Source of the DNA: Ophiura sarsii
Lineage: Eukaryota > Echinodermata > Ophiuroidea > Amphilepidida > Ophiuridae
DNA: 64,000 nucleotides
Reading direction: 5' to 3'
NCBI GenBank assembly: GCA_035610835.1
Contig: CM069445.1
Coordinates: 31,360,811 to 31,424,810 of the forward strand
Shown here piece by piece: positions 12,667 through 25,253 of the stretch; position 1 is the stretch's first letter, and the number at the start of each line of letters is the position of its first letter. The notes under the pieces were generated by a model, which saw nothing but the letters and a program-made list of their open reading frames with translations, had not been told where the DNA came from and searched no databases. The position numbers and the translations under genes are program-made.

Positions 12667-13190
12667 ATTGATAGTAACACGGACACACGGTACCGGAAAT
12701 AAGTGACGCTGACAAGAAGGGGACCGGCGGACGTCACTTATTTTCAGGCCTCGGCCGACTCTTTACTGCTGATAAGATAGTTGCCGTTTGCAGCTTTAGA
12801 AGATGATTCACATGTAGCAGTGGAATTACAGCGCTTGGTAATCTTGTAAAAAAACAAAATTCTACATTATCAACTTTTCTGGACGCACTTGATAGATAAA
12901 CCTGAGAATATGCGAAATTGTATAAGTCGTAATATCCTAGTCCCTTTTTTACATTAAAGAATTTATACAATTACTTATTCAAATTTAATAATCGGAAAAA
13001 GTGTACTTTAGATCCCAGATACTGGTATACCAGTCTCGTTCAATACTGGAATACCAAATTGTGTTCCAGTACCGAGCGATACTGGAACATTTTTATGCTC
13101 AGTATCGTGAGATTTGAACAATACTGGTACATAATTATGTTCCAGTATAGCCCAATATTGGAACATTTTATATAATCTGCCAGTATTATT
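12667..13190. repeat. Repeat block A, copy 2, with palindrome array
   Basis: Collinear with 62-640: hairpin, TTACAGCGCTTGG segment, then the 37-bp palindrome array at about 13,020-13,190. Divergence is moderate, with small indels and a lost or altered unit near its end. Confidence 0.75.
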
Positions 13191-13199
13191 AGTTATCCA

Positions 13200-14215
13200 C
13201 TGCATGTTCACACAATACGGACAAATACCTTTGGTTTGGCATGTCATATTACATGAAGCCGCAAGCCGAATGTGATATGGCACCAATCTATGAAAATGAA
13301 TAATTCTAATTAGGGTCACTCGTGGTATTATTATTACGTATTGATTTCACACCTGAATTGATAGTTAAGATGTTAGCAATTACACTGGTTTCACCTCGCG
13401 GGATCTTCAAATCTTAGATTACTTGCATGCAATTCATCATTCAGTATTCAATATAACGTCGCGAAATCAGTACCCATGGACAGAGTGAAATGGGAGAGCA
13501 TTACGGTTCCGTGCCCTGTATAAAATCCAACTTTCTTGACCACGTCTTTGATGACATATCCAGGGTAATAAATCATCCCCTCCTACACCATTTGTCTGAT
13601 TTATTTTACACCAACTGTGTCTTGCCAGCATGCGTGCTACCATTTCCACCGCTATCCTAAGCATAGCTCAAGGCTCTTTCTTTAGTGTTGGTGTAACTAG
13701 AAGCCCTATATACTACTTTTGAAAAGGTTCTTGTGATAACAAATTCCAACTTTTAATTTCAATTTGTCATAAAAACTAGTGCTTATTTTATAAAAACAAA
13801 TGTTCAAATTTCGAAGAAAAAAAATCACATTATATTATCCAAAGAGCAGATTTTAGTTTTAAAACTAGCCTAAATCAGGCGGAAAATCACCACATGTGGA
13901 AAGTCATATGGCAATACTGCAGCCCCTCAGGCTTGTTTCTAGTTCCACCGCTGCCACACTCAAGGTCCCCCAGCATGCGGTAAATGGTGTTGGATGGATC
14001 AAACTTGGCCTCAAACCTTACAGGCAACTGGAATGTAATGGACTTTGTTCAAATAGCAGTTATTTTGCAACCGTAAGATTATTTGTAACGATATTTTCAG
14101 CATAGATGGTCAAGATCATATAGTTGATGAATATTTAAAAAGATTTTTTAAATCTACAGAATTTAAACAACAAAAAAAGGCTTCAAAAACGGTTAACGTT
14201 TTATTGAACCACACT
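13200..14215. other. Interval unique to repeat copy 2
   Basis: The corresponding interval in copy 1 (640-870) is only about 230 bp, so some 800 bp were gained here or lost there. The right edge, ending CCACACTG followed by TATA, looks like a Tc1/mariner terminus, but a matching left end was not found. The open frames inside match no family I recognise. Confidence 0.4.
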
Positions 14216-14217
14216 GT

Positions 14218-17200
14218 ATATACAAACGGATTACTTACGTTACTGTTTGAATATACTGATTATACAATCTCGTCTCGTATACTATTACTGAATCGAATCT
14301 CTTTAGATTGATGAGTTGAGAGGAACTATTCAGCTCAAGCACACTTATTATCTGTACTTTTTGACAGATCACGAGAATGTCACGATTCGCCGGAAGAGTT
14401 AACACATCGAGTTCTCGCAAGTTGCCAATGAACAATAATAACAAATCACTTGCGGCTTTCTTGTAGTTAAAGTGGCGATATCTGTTGCACATCTTGATTG
14501 ATATATTAATCGATTTTTCAATCCTATTTGAACGATTACATTCTTTTAACATTCTTTTTTTCTTTCTTTTTACAGATAATTCACACAGTTATCATATCAA
14601 TACAGAAATGTACTATATAAATGTTTACAATAATAACAAATCACTTTCTTGAAAGTAAGTGGCGATACATATGATATTGCCCATATTGATTGATATTTTA
14701 CTCGCCGTATACACGACACTCCTTGACGAGGTTACCTATAAGAGATTACAAATGTTTTTAGACATGGCACTGTGCTTATAGGAAAACTAAACCGGAGGCG
14801 TGTTATTGGACTGGTACAATCATATTTTAAATAAGCACCCCATAAGTCAATTAGATGACTACATCCTTACAAAAATGTTTAAGTTTTACGTGGTCGGGAT
14901 GCAAATCACACACAAATCGGTATCACGCATAATTTTTAAAAATATTGTGTTCTCTGTACAGGTCACATAACTTTATTTTTATAATTGGAGAAAACCTGCC
15001 ATGAACGCATTGAAGCAAATCATGTGCACACTTGAGTACGTTGTACTTGTACATGTTTCTGATGAGATGCGTATTAATTTTGTTGATCGAGAATTATTTG
15101 TTCTGATTTACCTTACGTTGAAGAAATAGAACAAATTCAATGCGGATCAATAATCAGCGCGTAATAGCCAGAGGCAATACATTTTACCAGGGGACTCAGT
15201 TTGTTCTAATGAACAACTTGTGCAGAGCAGAAAGTTTTAAATTGGATGTTAAATATAAACATTATATTCCAATTATTTACTTACTGTTTGTTTAGTACTG
15301 AACTGCAATTCTGCTTAATCTCGGATACAGTTACTCCTTTCGAGGTAATGCCCACGTCCTGTTTTTACGCTAAAAGAGGTTACACGAGGTTAAACATACT
15401 AGTTTACATAATTGCCAATTTATATTGTATCCTCCTGAGAGCTTACGATGGTGAGGAATTAAGTACAGATTATGGTTTGAGTAAGTCCAGTGATTAATTT
15501 GTTTAATGTCCTAGAAACTTCTAATAGCGCTCTTGAGATTCTTAATTGCGTTATACAGGAACGACCACTTCTTATTGACGTAATACTCCGAGTCGTAAGA
15601 ACTTTATGAACGATAAATACATAATTTTACATTTAAATTGTGTCCTTCTGAGGTTTATGTTTTATAAAAACACGTAATTAATTTGTTAGATGTCCAGTAA
15701 CCATTTGATAGCCCTCATGAAAGTTGTTGATAAAGAGAGACGATTACTTCTTGTTGGCGTCCGACTTCCAGCCCTAACGTATTTAACTAGAGCAAATAAA
15801 TTCTTATTTGTTCCTATAAACTGTATTATTACACATTCGTACATCGTGGGTGTGGTTTTGGATGGCTTTGCATTCGAATAATAATACCTTCAATGCGTAT
15901 GGTCATCGCGTTAGCGTGCCCTACACATATTTGCCGGCGTATGCGTTGTGCGTATAACGCAGCGTTGCAACGTGTGTTTGTGCTAAGAACGCGATTAATT
16001 CGAAGCAGGAAGTTGGTAAAAAGCTCGCTGGATTCGCCGATTTTATGAAGGGGGAAATACGTTGTTGCTTGATTAAAATCAATCTAACAAAAACGCAATA
16101 AACTAAATAAGAATGAAAATAAAATATAGTTCATAGCTGTTTTGCTATATACGATGGTCTTATAATTTATAGGCTATACCATATTTGTGTCGTCAACCAT
16201 TCGCGTAACCATTTGGCTACCGGTACTCGCTGATACACAACACTTTGAATACGGACCAAGTGATTTAGGTATACTGGGATCTCACACACACACACACAGT
16301 AAAGGTACTGTAACAGGAGTTCTGGTTGCAGGGGTACTAGTAAATTATAATATTTGATACATTTTTATAGTACATAATTATATCCTTTTCTGGAGAGCTT
16401 GGTGTTAACGTCACAGCGTTTGTTATTTATTGACACTGATAATGAAGAGTAATGATGATAATGATGAGTTTCAGATAACAAACCATTCGACGTGTTCTAT
16501 ATAAGAATTCTTGCTTGTTCATTGATCATAGTTTTTTTGTGTTATTGCGTGTTGCGAGTTAGCCCAACGCATGGGAAACTTACGTTACGATTTTTTACGA
16601 TGTCTCTCATTTCATTACAAAGTTACAGTACATTGCTAATAAACGTTCTTAATCGATTGAACTAACGGTAGAATACTGCATAGCAAGAGGCAATACGTTA
16701 TGCTACTGGACACAGATCCTACACTCAGTTTGTCATAAAATTGTACTGAGCAGAAACTTATACATTTGTTGTTTAATGTATATAGACATACATATTATGA
16801 TATATTATTATTTTGTTTGTTTAAATAACTACTAAACTGCAATTCTGCTTATATCCCAGATGTAGGTGCTTTTACTCTTTTGAAAGTAATGTACACGTTT
16901 TATACTTACGCTAAAAGATGACCGAACGAGGTTATACGAGGTTACATATACTTTGGTATTTGGTTTGCATGATTATCTATTTATATTGTGTCCTCCTGAT
17001 AGTGAAAAAAATAACCTAACCCGGTATTTAATTTAAGTTAAATGTCCCGTAAACGTTTGATAGCGTTGCTGAGAATGTTAATTGATTATACGGAGAGACT
17101 ACCACTTCTTGTTGACGTCAGATATCCAGCTGGAAGCCGTAATGAGTCGAATAATAACATTGAAATTCGTCCTTGCAGCTGTATTTCGGTTGTCGATATA

Positions 17201-18640
17201 CTATTATGGATATACGAGGGGCATTCAATAAATACCTGCAACCATTGAAAATCTCTGAACCGTGACACGTGTCAATACAATTAACTTATGATACTTAAAT
17301 TGTAAGTCTTACCCCTTTCTCACGAAAATCTCAAACATGTGGGTCATTTTTATCAGGTAATTTCAGAACTATAAACATCATGGTCTCTGGGCACTAACAA
17401 TTGACAAGAATCAGCATTATAAATCAAGCGACAATATTTACACTGTTAATGCATGTATATTAATGCATACCATAAACTTGTCTTTCAAATTTCCCGCCAT
17501 TCTAACATTTAATTCCCTAACCAGTGCCCTGAGATCACGGTATTCACAGTGCTGAAATGTAATGATAAAAATGACCAACGTGTTCGAAATTTTCTGTGAG
17601 AAATGTGTAAGACTTGCAGTTTAAGTATCATAAGTTTATTTTACTGACACGTGTCACGGTTCAGAGATTTTCAATGGTTGCAGGTATTTTTTGAATGCCC
17701 CTCGTACTCTTACGTCCTTCTCCTTTGTATCGGTTTGCTCGGTTTTTAATTTCAGAACGACTTATATTAATGACAACTAAACCATAAAAAGCCTACAAGG
17801 CATTCTCAGCGCAATGTTAACGCCCCCATTTCCAGGAAATAAAGTGTCAAAGGAAACAATGTGTCAAACGATAGGTATTCATATCAACAACATGTCAAAA
17901 ACAACCCATTTGAAAGCGCAATGTTATTTTCCTCCACTTCCATAGCAAACAAAATGTATAGTTCATATTGGGATGGTTTTTATCATTTGCTCGATAATAA
18001 TCCCGCTGTAAAATGTCATTTCCCAGTACTGAAAATATCGCACGAGTCACACTCATTGCTAACCTTTTCGGTTTTCACACTTTATATTTATATAGTTTTT
18101 GTCGCGTGCCATTAAAAAATGTCAGTAACACCTGTATACGAATCCTTTCTATGATTCGTCTGACAAATTATAAATATTCGTTTTGCTCCAATGATCGATC
18201 AATATATGTATTTTTCGACAGTGAATGCCACAAAAGAACAAAGAAACTGGCGTTTCTAAAGAATGAAAACTTGGACAAAAATCTCATATTTGAAATTTAA
18301 ACGTCAGTCAAGCCAATAGTGTAGGTTATTTTGGCCCTAGCGGACACAATTGTTGGTTTAATCAATTGACACGTTTTTTCTACTTGATAGACAGTTTGTT
18401 ATTTTGTTTGTTACACTTCTGTACTGATGAGAGACTTCGCAATGCGTTGACGCTTCACATAGAAATTAATCCGTCTAAACACTTAGCCGTAACTAAGTTG
18501 TATATTACACAGAAAGAACTGGAGTCAAATTAAGCCCTTTGTTGATGGAGGTTTTTTGCTGGCACTTGTAGATCTGATGATGTTAGACAACTGATACATA
18601 ATTGTATTATATTATATGATATCTAGAGTTGAATTTGTGA
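14218..18640. repeat. Long diverged direct repeat, copy 2
   Basis: Collinear counterpart of 870-4,690. The offset rises from about 13.35 kb to 13.96 kb because of indels and the 490-bp insertion at 17,215. Submodule starts are seen near 15,290 and 16,840. An inserted AT-rich stretch at about 15,880-16,200 is not in copy 1. No conserved coding frame is seen. Confidence 0.7.
17215..17704. mobile_element. Mariner/Tc1-like MITE with TA target duplication
   Basis: The ends CGAGGGGCATTCAA and TTGAATGCCCCTCG are inverted. The inverted similarity runs inward for roughly 145 bp, so most of the 490 bp is terminal repeat. TA flanks both sides (17,213-17,214 and 17,705-17,706). Copy 1 of the long repeat holds the empty site at 3,748-3,749 (GGATATACTCTTACG with one TA), which fixes both boundaries. 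No transposase is present. Confidence 0.9.
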
Positions 18641-18833
18641 TAGTTTATAAGGTGAACTCGTCTAATCATTTGCTTTGATAGACATCACAATTGGTATTGA
18701 GTCAGCATGGTCAGGGGATATTGACCAGTTTTTTCAATTTTCAAAATTATTAATCACTGCTGACCGTATCGGTGGAGCCGCTCCATAATTACTGCAGACG
18801 CCCCCATAAACGCTTTTCAATACTTTAAACGTA

Positions 18834-19211
18834 CACCCAATACATGTAGAAGTACATACCAATATACATGGGATCGTTGTATGACAGATTATAATCTGTT
18901 AATCTAAGGCATAATTAAAATTAATAACACCTCTGAAACGTCAAGTTTGTCAAAACACTCAGGGGGATGGTGATTGTGGAGGTAAACACAAGGATGGATC
19001 AAACTTAAACAATACATATTGGATATCCTACATTCTTAAACAGTAAATATAAACTATTTTGTCAGTGTTATTGTGCTTTATTCCGTTGAGGGCGCTATAA
19101 CGGAATTAAGCTAATCAAGAGTAACAGATTATAATCTGTCATACAAATTAACACGGGATTGTGTATCTCAATCCCATGTATATTTGTATGTACTTCTACA
19201 TGTATTGGGTG
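18834..19211. mobile_element. Terminal-inverted-repeat MITE containing twin palindromes
   Basis: The left end CACCCAATACATGTAGAAGT is inverted at the right end and continues for about 40 bp with one substitution. Near each end lies the same 16-bp perfect palindrome ACAGATTATAATCTGT (about 18,891 and 19,125). A target duplication could not be settled. The region from 19,212 to 19,835 holds nothing recognisable. Confidence 0.7.
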
Positions 19212-19835
19212 AAATGTCATCATAACCACTCCCTCTACACTTCAGACATCACCGTATCCGCTTAAAATATTTCGGACGTCATTGTAACCGCCTCCTCTTA
19301 ACTTCAGACGATATCGTAATGTCTTTATTTTTTACATTACTTAAACGTAATCGCTCCAGACGTCATCTTAATTTTTGCACTATCCTCCAAGTTTGAATTT
19401 ATCCTCTCATTCTGTCCTGTAGACTGCAAGTCATTTACTTACCAGGCAGCCAAGGATAAAAATAAGAGATTATATACCGGAAGCTACTTTTTCCTGTATC
19501 CCCCAAAATAGCTCCTGGTGCCTGGCAATTTTCAAAGACCCAAGAGCTATTTTAAGCCCACCATGAGCTGTTTTTTGGCATTTCAATACTTTTGGTATAT
19601 TTAACTATATTATTTTGATGGTGTCTCTGTTTTAAATGTTTTGATGGTGAACCCTCCACCCAAGACCTAGAAGGCATTTGTTTTAGATTTATTTTTTATT
19701 ACAATTTTTTGTTTGAAACATACTACATCAAAATACATTCTAAGCTAACTTAAATGATACCTGTAATGTTATATTACAAATTTATATTAACACAATGGTC
19801 AATGTACATTTAACCAGAGAAAATAAAACAAGTAC

Positions 19836-20058
19836 AAGACAAGACAAGACAATACATGACATGGCATGATCTGACACGACACGACACGACACGACACGAC
19901 ACGACACGACACGACACGGCAAGGCACGGCATGGCACGGCATGGCATGACACTACATGACATTACATGACATGACATGACATGACTTGACACGACACGAC
20001 ACGACACGCCATAGCATGACATGACATGACATGACATGGCATGGTATGGCATGACATG
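19836..20058. repeat. Pentamer satellite (ACATG/ACACG variants)
   Basis: About 220 bp of 5-bp units alternate between blocks of ACACG and ACATG/GCATG. A sister array lies 700 bp away at 20,757-20,878. The Cys/His/Met/Ser-rich minus-strand frame across it is simply the translation of the pentamer. Confidence 0.9.
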
Positions 20059-20061
20059 ATA

Positions 20062-20345
20062 CATTCATTCATTCATTCATAAAAGTTTATTAAAAACTGT
20101 TCTTGCAGCAAATACAAAGTAGCTGAATTACAACTATTTTACACATAAAAATACAATGATTAAAGGAAACAATATAATCTACCAAAATTAATTACATGAA
20201 CCAAATCTTCACACTCACCGAATACCACTAAAACAACCAACACTCAAAAACATCCACACACACACCCCCAACCCCACCCCCCCCCCCCCCCACTACCATT
20301 CAGACTCGGCTCATTCATTCATTCATTCATGACTGGTTAATTAAC
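20062..20345 (-). repeat. Two LINE/SINE 3' tails ending in (ATGA)n
   Basis: (CATT)n runs at about 20,064-20,083 and 20,311-20,331, read on the minus strand, are (ATGA)n tails. Each follows AT-rich sequence (AATAAACTTTTATGAATG at the first). This is the usual form of retrotransposon 3' ends. Family not identified. Confidence 0.45.
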
Positions 20346-20487
20346 ATTGATATAGCAATACATACAATAAAAATACATTATAGTTATAATATAAAAGACC
20401 ATTAGATTATAAAATATTGCACATAGAATTTAAAACATCAAAAATTGAAAACCCCGAGCCCGCACATATCAAACAGTCATGCATACT

Positions 20488-20690
20488 CCAACTTCAAAAC
20501 TCACTTAACGAAACACAACCCTCACAAATAATCATTACATTTACACCCTCTTTTAACTCATAAACACACACCGCAACCACCCCTCCGCCCTCCCCAACTT
20601 CAAAACCCACTTAACGAAACACAACCCTCACAAAAATTCAAAACATTTACACCAACTTTTAACTCAAAGACACACACCGCAACCCCCCCC
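20488..20690. repeat. Tandem duplication, period about 107 bp
   Basis: The segment 20,490-20,579 is repeated at 20,598-20,686 (shared CACTTAACGAAACACAACCC and ACACACCGCAACC). It ends in a C15 run at 20,683-20,697. Confidence 0.75.
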
Positions 20691-20756
20691 CCCCCCCACC
20701 CCACGGAAAAATTGCACAATAAGACACATAATATGCATTTAATTCACATGAGATTT

Positions 20757-20878
20757 GAAACGACATGACATGCCATGCCATGACTTGACATGACATGACA
20801 TGACATGACATGACATGACATGACACGACAAGACAAGGCATGACAAGACAAGACAAGGCATGACAAGACAAGACAAGT
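20757..20878. repeat. Pentamer satellite, second array
   Basis: (ACATG)n followed by ACAAG/GCATG variants. Same unit as 19,836-20,058. Confidence 0.85.
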
Positions 20879-20995
20879 AAAATGGGTCAGAGATAGATTT
20901 TTATATCACTTGTTTAGAATGATATACACTTTAACATAAGTACATACACCCTACTATCTTATACATTTAGATTTAGAAGTACAGTTTCATCATTA

Positions 20996-21428
20996 AATAA
21001 ATCATTTCCACTTGTTTCCAAAATTGCTCACATGATTTGTTTTGTAAAAATAGCTATTTTCATCTTTAATCTTTGAGTAAATGATACCTTTTAATATCTC
21101 AATATCAGGTTTGCTTTTAATAGACTTATTTTGCAACAAATAATATAATACATAATTTGTTACCACATATTTTGAGTGGTTCGAAAAACCTAAAAAGACA
21201 TCATTACAATCAACTTTTATGATGATTTTCAGCGTATCATTTATCCATAATGCAATATTTCCCCAAAAAACTATTCATTATAGGGATAGCCAAAACATAG
21301 TTTTTTTCTCTAGGCATAAATGGCAATTCTCATCATCAATAATTTTTACAGTTTTTAAAAAAGAATTACTCGGAATAATACGATGTAGCAGCTCAATTTT
21401 CCTCACATTCAGTCCTAATGCTATGATT
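20996..21428 (-). pseudogene. L1/Tx1-like LINE reverse transcriptase C-terminal relic
   Basis: On the minus strand the sequence reads a degraded C-terminal part of an L1-type retrotransposon protein: a KIELLHRIIPSN segment, a zinc-knuckle-like DDENCHLCLEKK, then after stop codons IVFWGNIALWINDTL, YVLYYLLQNK and a terminal SNFGNKWK just before a stop. The same layout (Cys-x2-Cys, aromatic block, Leu/Tyr-rich block, KW end) is seen in the relic at 38,430-39,437. The RT catalytic part is absent. Assignment rests on the pattern, not on a search. Confidence 0.6.
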
Positions 21429-21629
21429 ATTTCTATCAATGTGAATAACCATCGTAATGGTAAAGCGAAATGGTGTTCCCCTTAAGAGCCATGTCGAGGG
21501 AACCCAAGCGTACTAGCAGATTAAGTGGCAGATCTTATATTAATAACAGAGCGTTAAAAGTAGATTAAATATTTAAAAATCAATTAATATAAATACTGTA
21601 ATGGCAGTCTTAAAAGCAATTCATGCGTT

Positions 21630-21844
21630 ACTATAGTTTGATCAGTTCGAAATTGGCGAAGCCTCCTTACAGCAGCGAATGAATACAGAAGCATGAAGGC
21701 AACAAGGACAACTGTGCGTCATATGCTTAACGCTTAACTGCGTGGGTGTGACCACAATCTTGCGCGTACGCTTGGATTACTTTTTCGTGCAAAGAGATAA
21801 GAACCGAATATTTCTCGTCAATATGGAACTGATTAAACTATAGT
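21630..21844. mobile_element. CTATAG-ended MITE, copy 1
   Basis: The ends ACTATAGTTTGATCAGTTC and GAACTGATTAAACTATAGT are inverted. Related copies are at about 47,381-47,562 (left end lost) and 60,421-60,637 (left end shortened). All share a GTATTCATTC word, on opposite strands in this copy and the other two, and a GC-rich interior. From 21,845 to 23,169 no gene is seen. That stretch has a short (ACGC)n-type patch at 22,334-22,368. Confidence 0.65.
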
Positions 21845-23173
21845 AACCGACCGATGCATACTGTAATTGTTAGGGTGTACAATAATAATATGGTGCTACC
21901 TTAGCAAGCTTTACAGGTCCCTAATGCGGAGAGTGTGTTCTCTAGTTGATGATCAATCTACCAGTATCTGCAAATATTTTCTTCATTAGCTCCTAACTCC
22001 GTGGGCTATTGTGGTGGTTATTGTCGGGATGCGACGGCAACACACTGTTCTATTGCAGGAACATAATTGGTTTGTATATCGCGTGGTTGTACCTCACTTC
22101 TAAATCAGAGTACATCAGACGCTAATTACAAAAAGTGGTTAAAAGGTGGTTATTAATGTAAATTTAAATTTGAACAGGTTATACTTGGAAATGTTTTAAA
22201 AAGTACAGATGCAAAAAGTCCAGATGCATGAAATGTGTGAACAATTATGCAATACATGCGTGTAACGATTTCGCGATTGACCAATCAGGACGCGCGGTCA
22301 TTTTTGAAAGCAACCGGTACGCACTTCCGGATATACGCACGTACGCATGTACGCACGCACGCACATACGAAACGAACGCATTGTTGGAATTATGTCTATA
22401 GCATTTTGACGCTGACTATATGAAATAACAAATCTATCGACCACACATCCAAAGTCCATCAATAGCATGAATAGAATACTGCTGGTAAATCCCGATCGTC
22501 AATACTCTTGGATGACTGACAGCATGCATTCATGACGTAATGTATTCAGCGCTAAATATGATCGCCTCCACTTAGTCACGAGTCCAGCAAACTTATTCGA
22601 TTACATTTTCTCCGTATAACCTGACTGTTGGTGTAAGTTCAATTTTTATTACTAGCTGCACGATCGGTGATAGAAAATGTCATTTAGGTGTCATCATAAG
22701 AGTGTGGAACCTGAAGTCTTGCTATCGCAGCTTCACCATATCACTCAAAGCTGACTCTAGGTATACGAGACTTTTATTGACCGGAGACTAGTGTTGCAAA
22801 CATTTACTCTGGCGTCATTGTTAAATTTTTCTCTTGAGTCCACTGGAAAATGAAGTTGACCTTTTCGCACATTGACAATATATGGAACGTAAATGAAAAT
22901 CTGTGATTGTTTATACTTACAACAGCAGCTTAACTAGATTAAAAATATTTGGTTCCTTCGTCAGCTTTACTTCAGTCAAGATTTTATTATATACATGATT
23001 AGGATTTTAACCATACACAATTATCCTATGTGATATAATTTATATCAAAATGCATTTTATTGTATCGATACATTATGTATTTTCAATCCAAGAAACAAAC
23101 TGATCTTATATGAATGTATAGCCGAACCTTGTTTTAATTACGTTCCTCTCTGGGTATACCCATACAATCTTAA

Positions 23174-23415
23174 CACTTTCCACGCGGCGATCATCTGCAG
23201 ATGACATTCCAACATTTCACCAAATGTTTCAAAAATGTCAAAATAATTCAAGTTCATTACCATATTTGGAATCACCATGACAAATGCATTAAAATAAGTA
23301 CAAACATTCCTAGTATTGGTACAGTAATTCTTAAGATTTTAAGGCTTTAACAGTTTGGAAAGTATTTTTGAAAAATCTGTTTGAAATAGTAACATTAATA
23401 CTCGCATGGAAAATG
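23174..23415. mobile_element. TTAA-flanked MITE (piggyBac- or Kolobok-like), copy 1
   Basis: TTAA lies on both sides (23,170-23,173 and 23,416-23,419). The ends CACTTTCCACGCGG and CGCATGGAAAATG are inverted. It is related to 46,506-46,712 and 61,218-61,470, with the shared interior word GACATTCCAA. Confidence 0.75.
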
Positions 23416-23439
23416 TTAATACTATCCTGTACTGCACGG

Positions 23440-23840
23440 ACACTGTTACTGAATCGAATTTCATTAGAATGATGATTGACAAAGAATCAAGCCAGCCGAA
23501 GCACAGTTAATCTGTCCGATCGATATAACAGAACACGAGAATGTCATGATTTGGGAAGCTTTTAATACATTTTGGTTAAGAGGGCTGCAAATGTAAAGCA
23601 ATTATAATTCTCTGATGAATAAATTTCTAGCAATCAAGAAGTGAGGACACCTATTGCAAATGCCTGATTGAATAACTCGACGAAATTAAAAACTTCATTT
23701 TGAATCATTATACTCATGATGTTATATGCCTCAATGGATGGCTATAGGAGATACCGTATACTCTTACGAGTTCATTATGTGTTAAACATGTCACTCCTTG
23801 ATGAAGTTCCCGATAACATATTTACTTTCTACAATCTTTA
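23440..23840. repeat. Diverged fragment of the upstream repeat module
   Basis: Shares GTTACTGAATCGAAT, ACACGAGAATGTCA and CACTCCTTGATGA landmarks with the module at 900-1,400 and 14,220-14,760. It shows that the family extends outside the first 19 kb. Confidence 0.5.
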
Positions 23841-24129
23841 ATAAATAGCACAGGGCTTAATCCAACTTACCCGTGGGTATTATTTCAGTAAAGTAATTCC
23901 ATACTCTTATTGAAATGAATACAATAAGGATTTCGAGATAATCACTCCTATTTTATAGTTATGTCACGTAAATGATGGCATCCTTAAATTACAAATTCTT
24001 AGCTTGCTTTACAGCTTGCTTTATTTCAGTGGATCTAAAATAAACTTTTAGAATGATTACGCCCATCATAAAATCAACTGTTAACCCCAAGACCTAGAGG
24101 TTCAATGACAAACAACAGCGCAAAGAAAA

Positions 24130-24690
24130 TAAGGCAACATAATGGACGAGTTTCAGCTTAGAGCAAACAGTATTCGACCACCTTTAGTCAAATTAGTTCT
24201 ATTATAGGAGACCCTGGTAAGATGAACTGAGAAGATTTAGTGGGAAAGTAAACTAGTAATCGTTGTATAATAAATGAATTAAAAAATAAGCTTTTGTACC
24301 ATAATCTTTAAGTATTATGGACAGACATTATTGTAAAAGGTAAGTATAGGTAGGTAGGTAGCGTACCATAATCGTTCTATCATGAACTATATAAGAAGAC
24401 ACTTGTAGAAGGCATGATTTTGTACCATAATCTTTTTAGTATTATGGACAGACATCACGGGGACGGACAAATGCTTATAAAACACCCTTTTAAATTGCCA
24501 CGGGATGTTTTACTTAGTATTTTGCAGATACGGTATTTGCTCGAGGGAGACAGTATCAAAATCATGAAAAAGAATTGGAAAGCTACGTTGTCGAGTGCAG
24601 AGCAGTTTAATCGAGGCTATTATTAAATGAGTATGATGACGACGACGATGAAGAGAGAATGAACAAAAAAACGAAAATGACTTAATATTA
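24130..24690. repeat. Dispersed 0.5-kb repeat, copy 1
   Basis: Partner at about 51,370-51,890. Shared words include TATTATAGGAGAC, AGTATTATGGACAGACA and GAGCAGTTTAATC. Inside this copy a TACCATAATCTTT segment is duplicated at about 24,297 and 24,421. A short open frame (24,414-24,626) is not conserved in the partner. Confidence 0.6.
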
Positions 24691-25253
24691 CCAATAACAA
24701 GGTGATACCACCATGAATTTGTTTGGGTCAATAATCGATGATTTCTTTCTTTCTAGTGCATTATATCAAAAAAATATTCTACGTAAAAATGTCAAAAGTA
24801 ATATTAAAAGTAGGCCTACAGGGTGTCGCAAAGGTTTCGAAACCATTTCAAAGCTTTATATCTCCGGTAAAATAATTATATAGATAAAGAAATAATAATA
24901 CAGCTACTATCCGTATTGCCATAGCACAGAAGAAAGGTTCCCGCACTGTAAAACTATATTTTCATAACTCGTACTTATAACGTGTACTTATTAACTTTAG
25001 TACACATGAACAATTTACATCAGTTCAAAAATGGTTAAAATCAGGGCTGGATCTCACAAAAATACCTTCCCGACAAAAAATCCATCAGCCAGTGTAATTC
25101 ACTTTCACTGTAAGTGTAACAGATTTTACCTGCCAATCGGTCGGGTGCTTTGGCATCTTCACCCCCGCCCGACGCAAAAGTTACCTGCTATGGGCTGGCA
25201 GACGGGCGGGTGCTATTTCCAGGGCTGGTTAAAACAGACTTAATAAAACATGC

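Noticed and set aside
19810..20871. Cys/His/Met/Ser-rich minus-strand frames resembling a metal-binding protein
   Set aside because: They are direct translations of pentamer satellites, whose unit simply lacks stop codons on that strand.
22334..22368. CRISPR-like or regulatory array
   Set aside because: Simple ACGC/ACGT microsatellite; the window is eukaryotic and no repeat-spacer structure exists.
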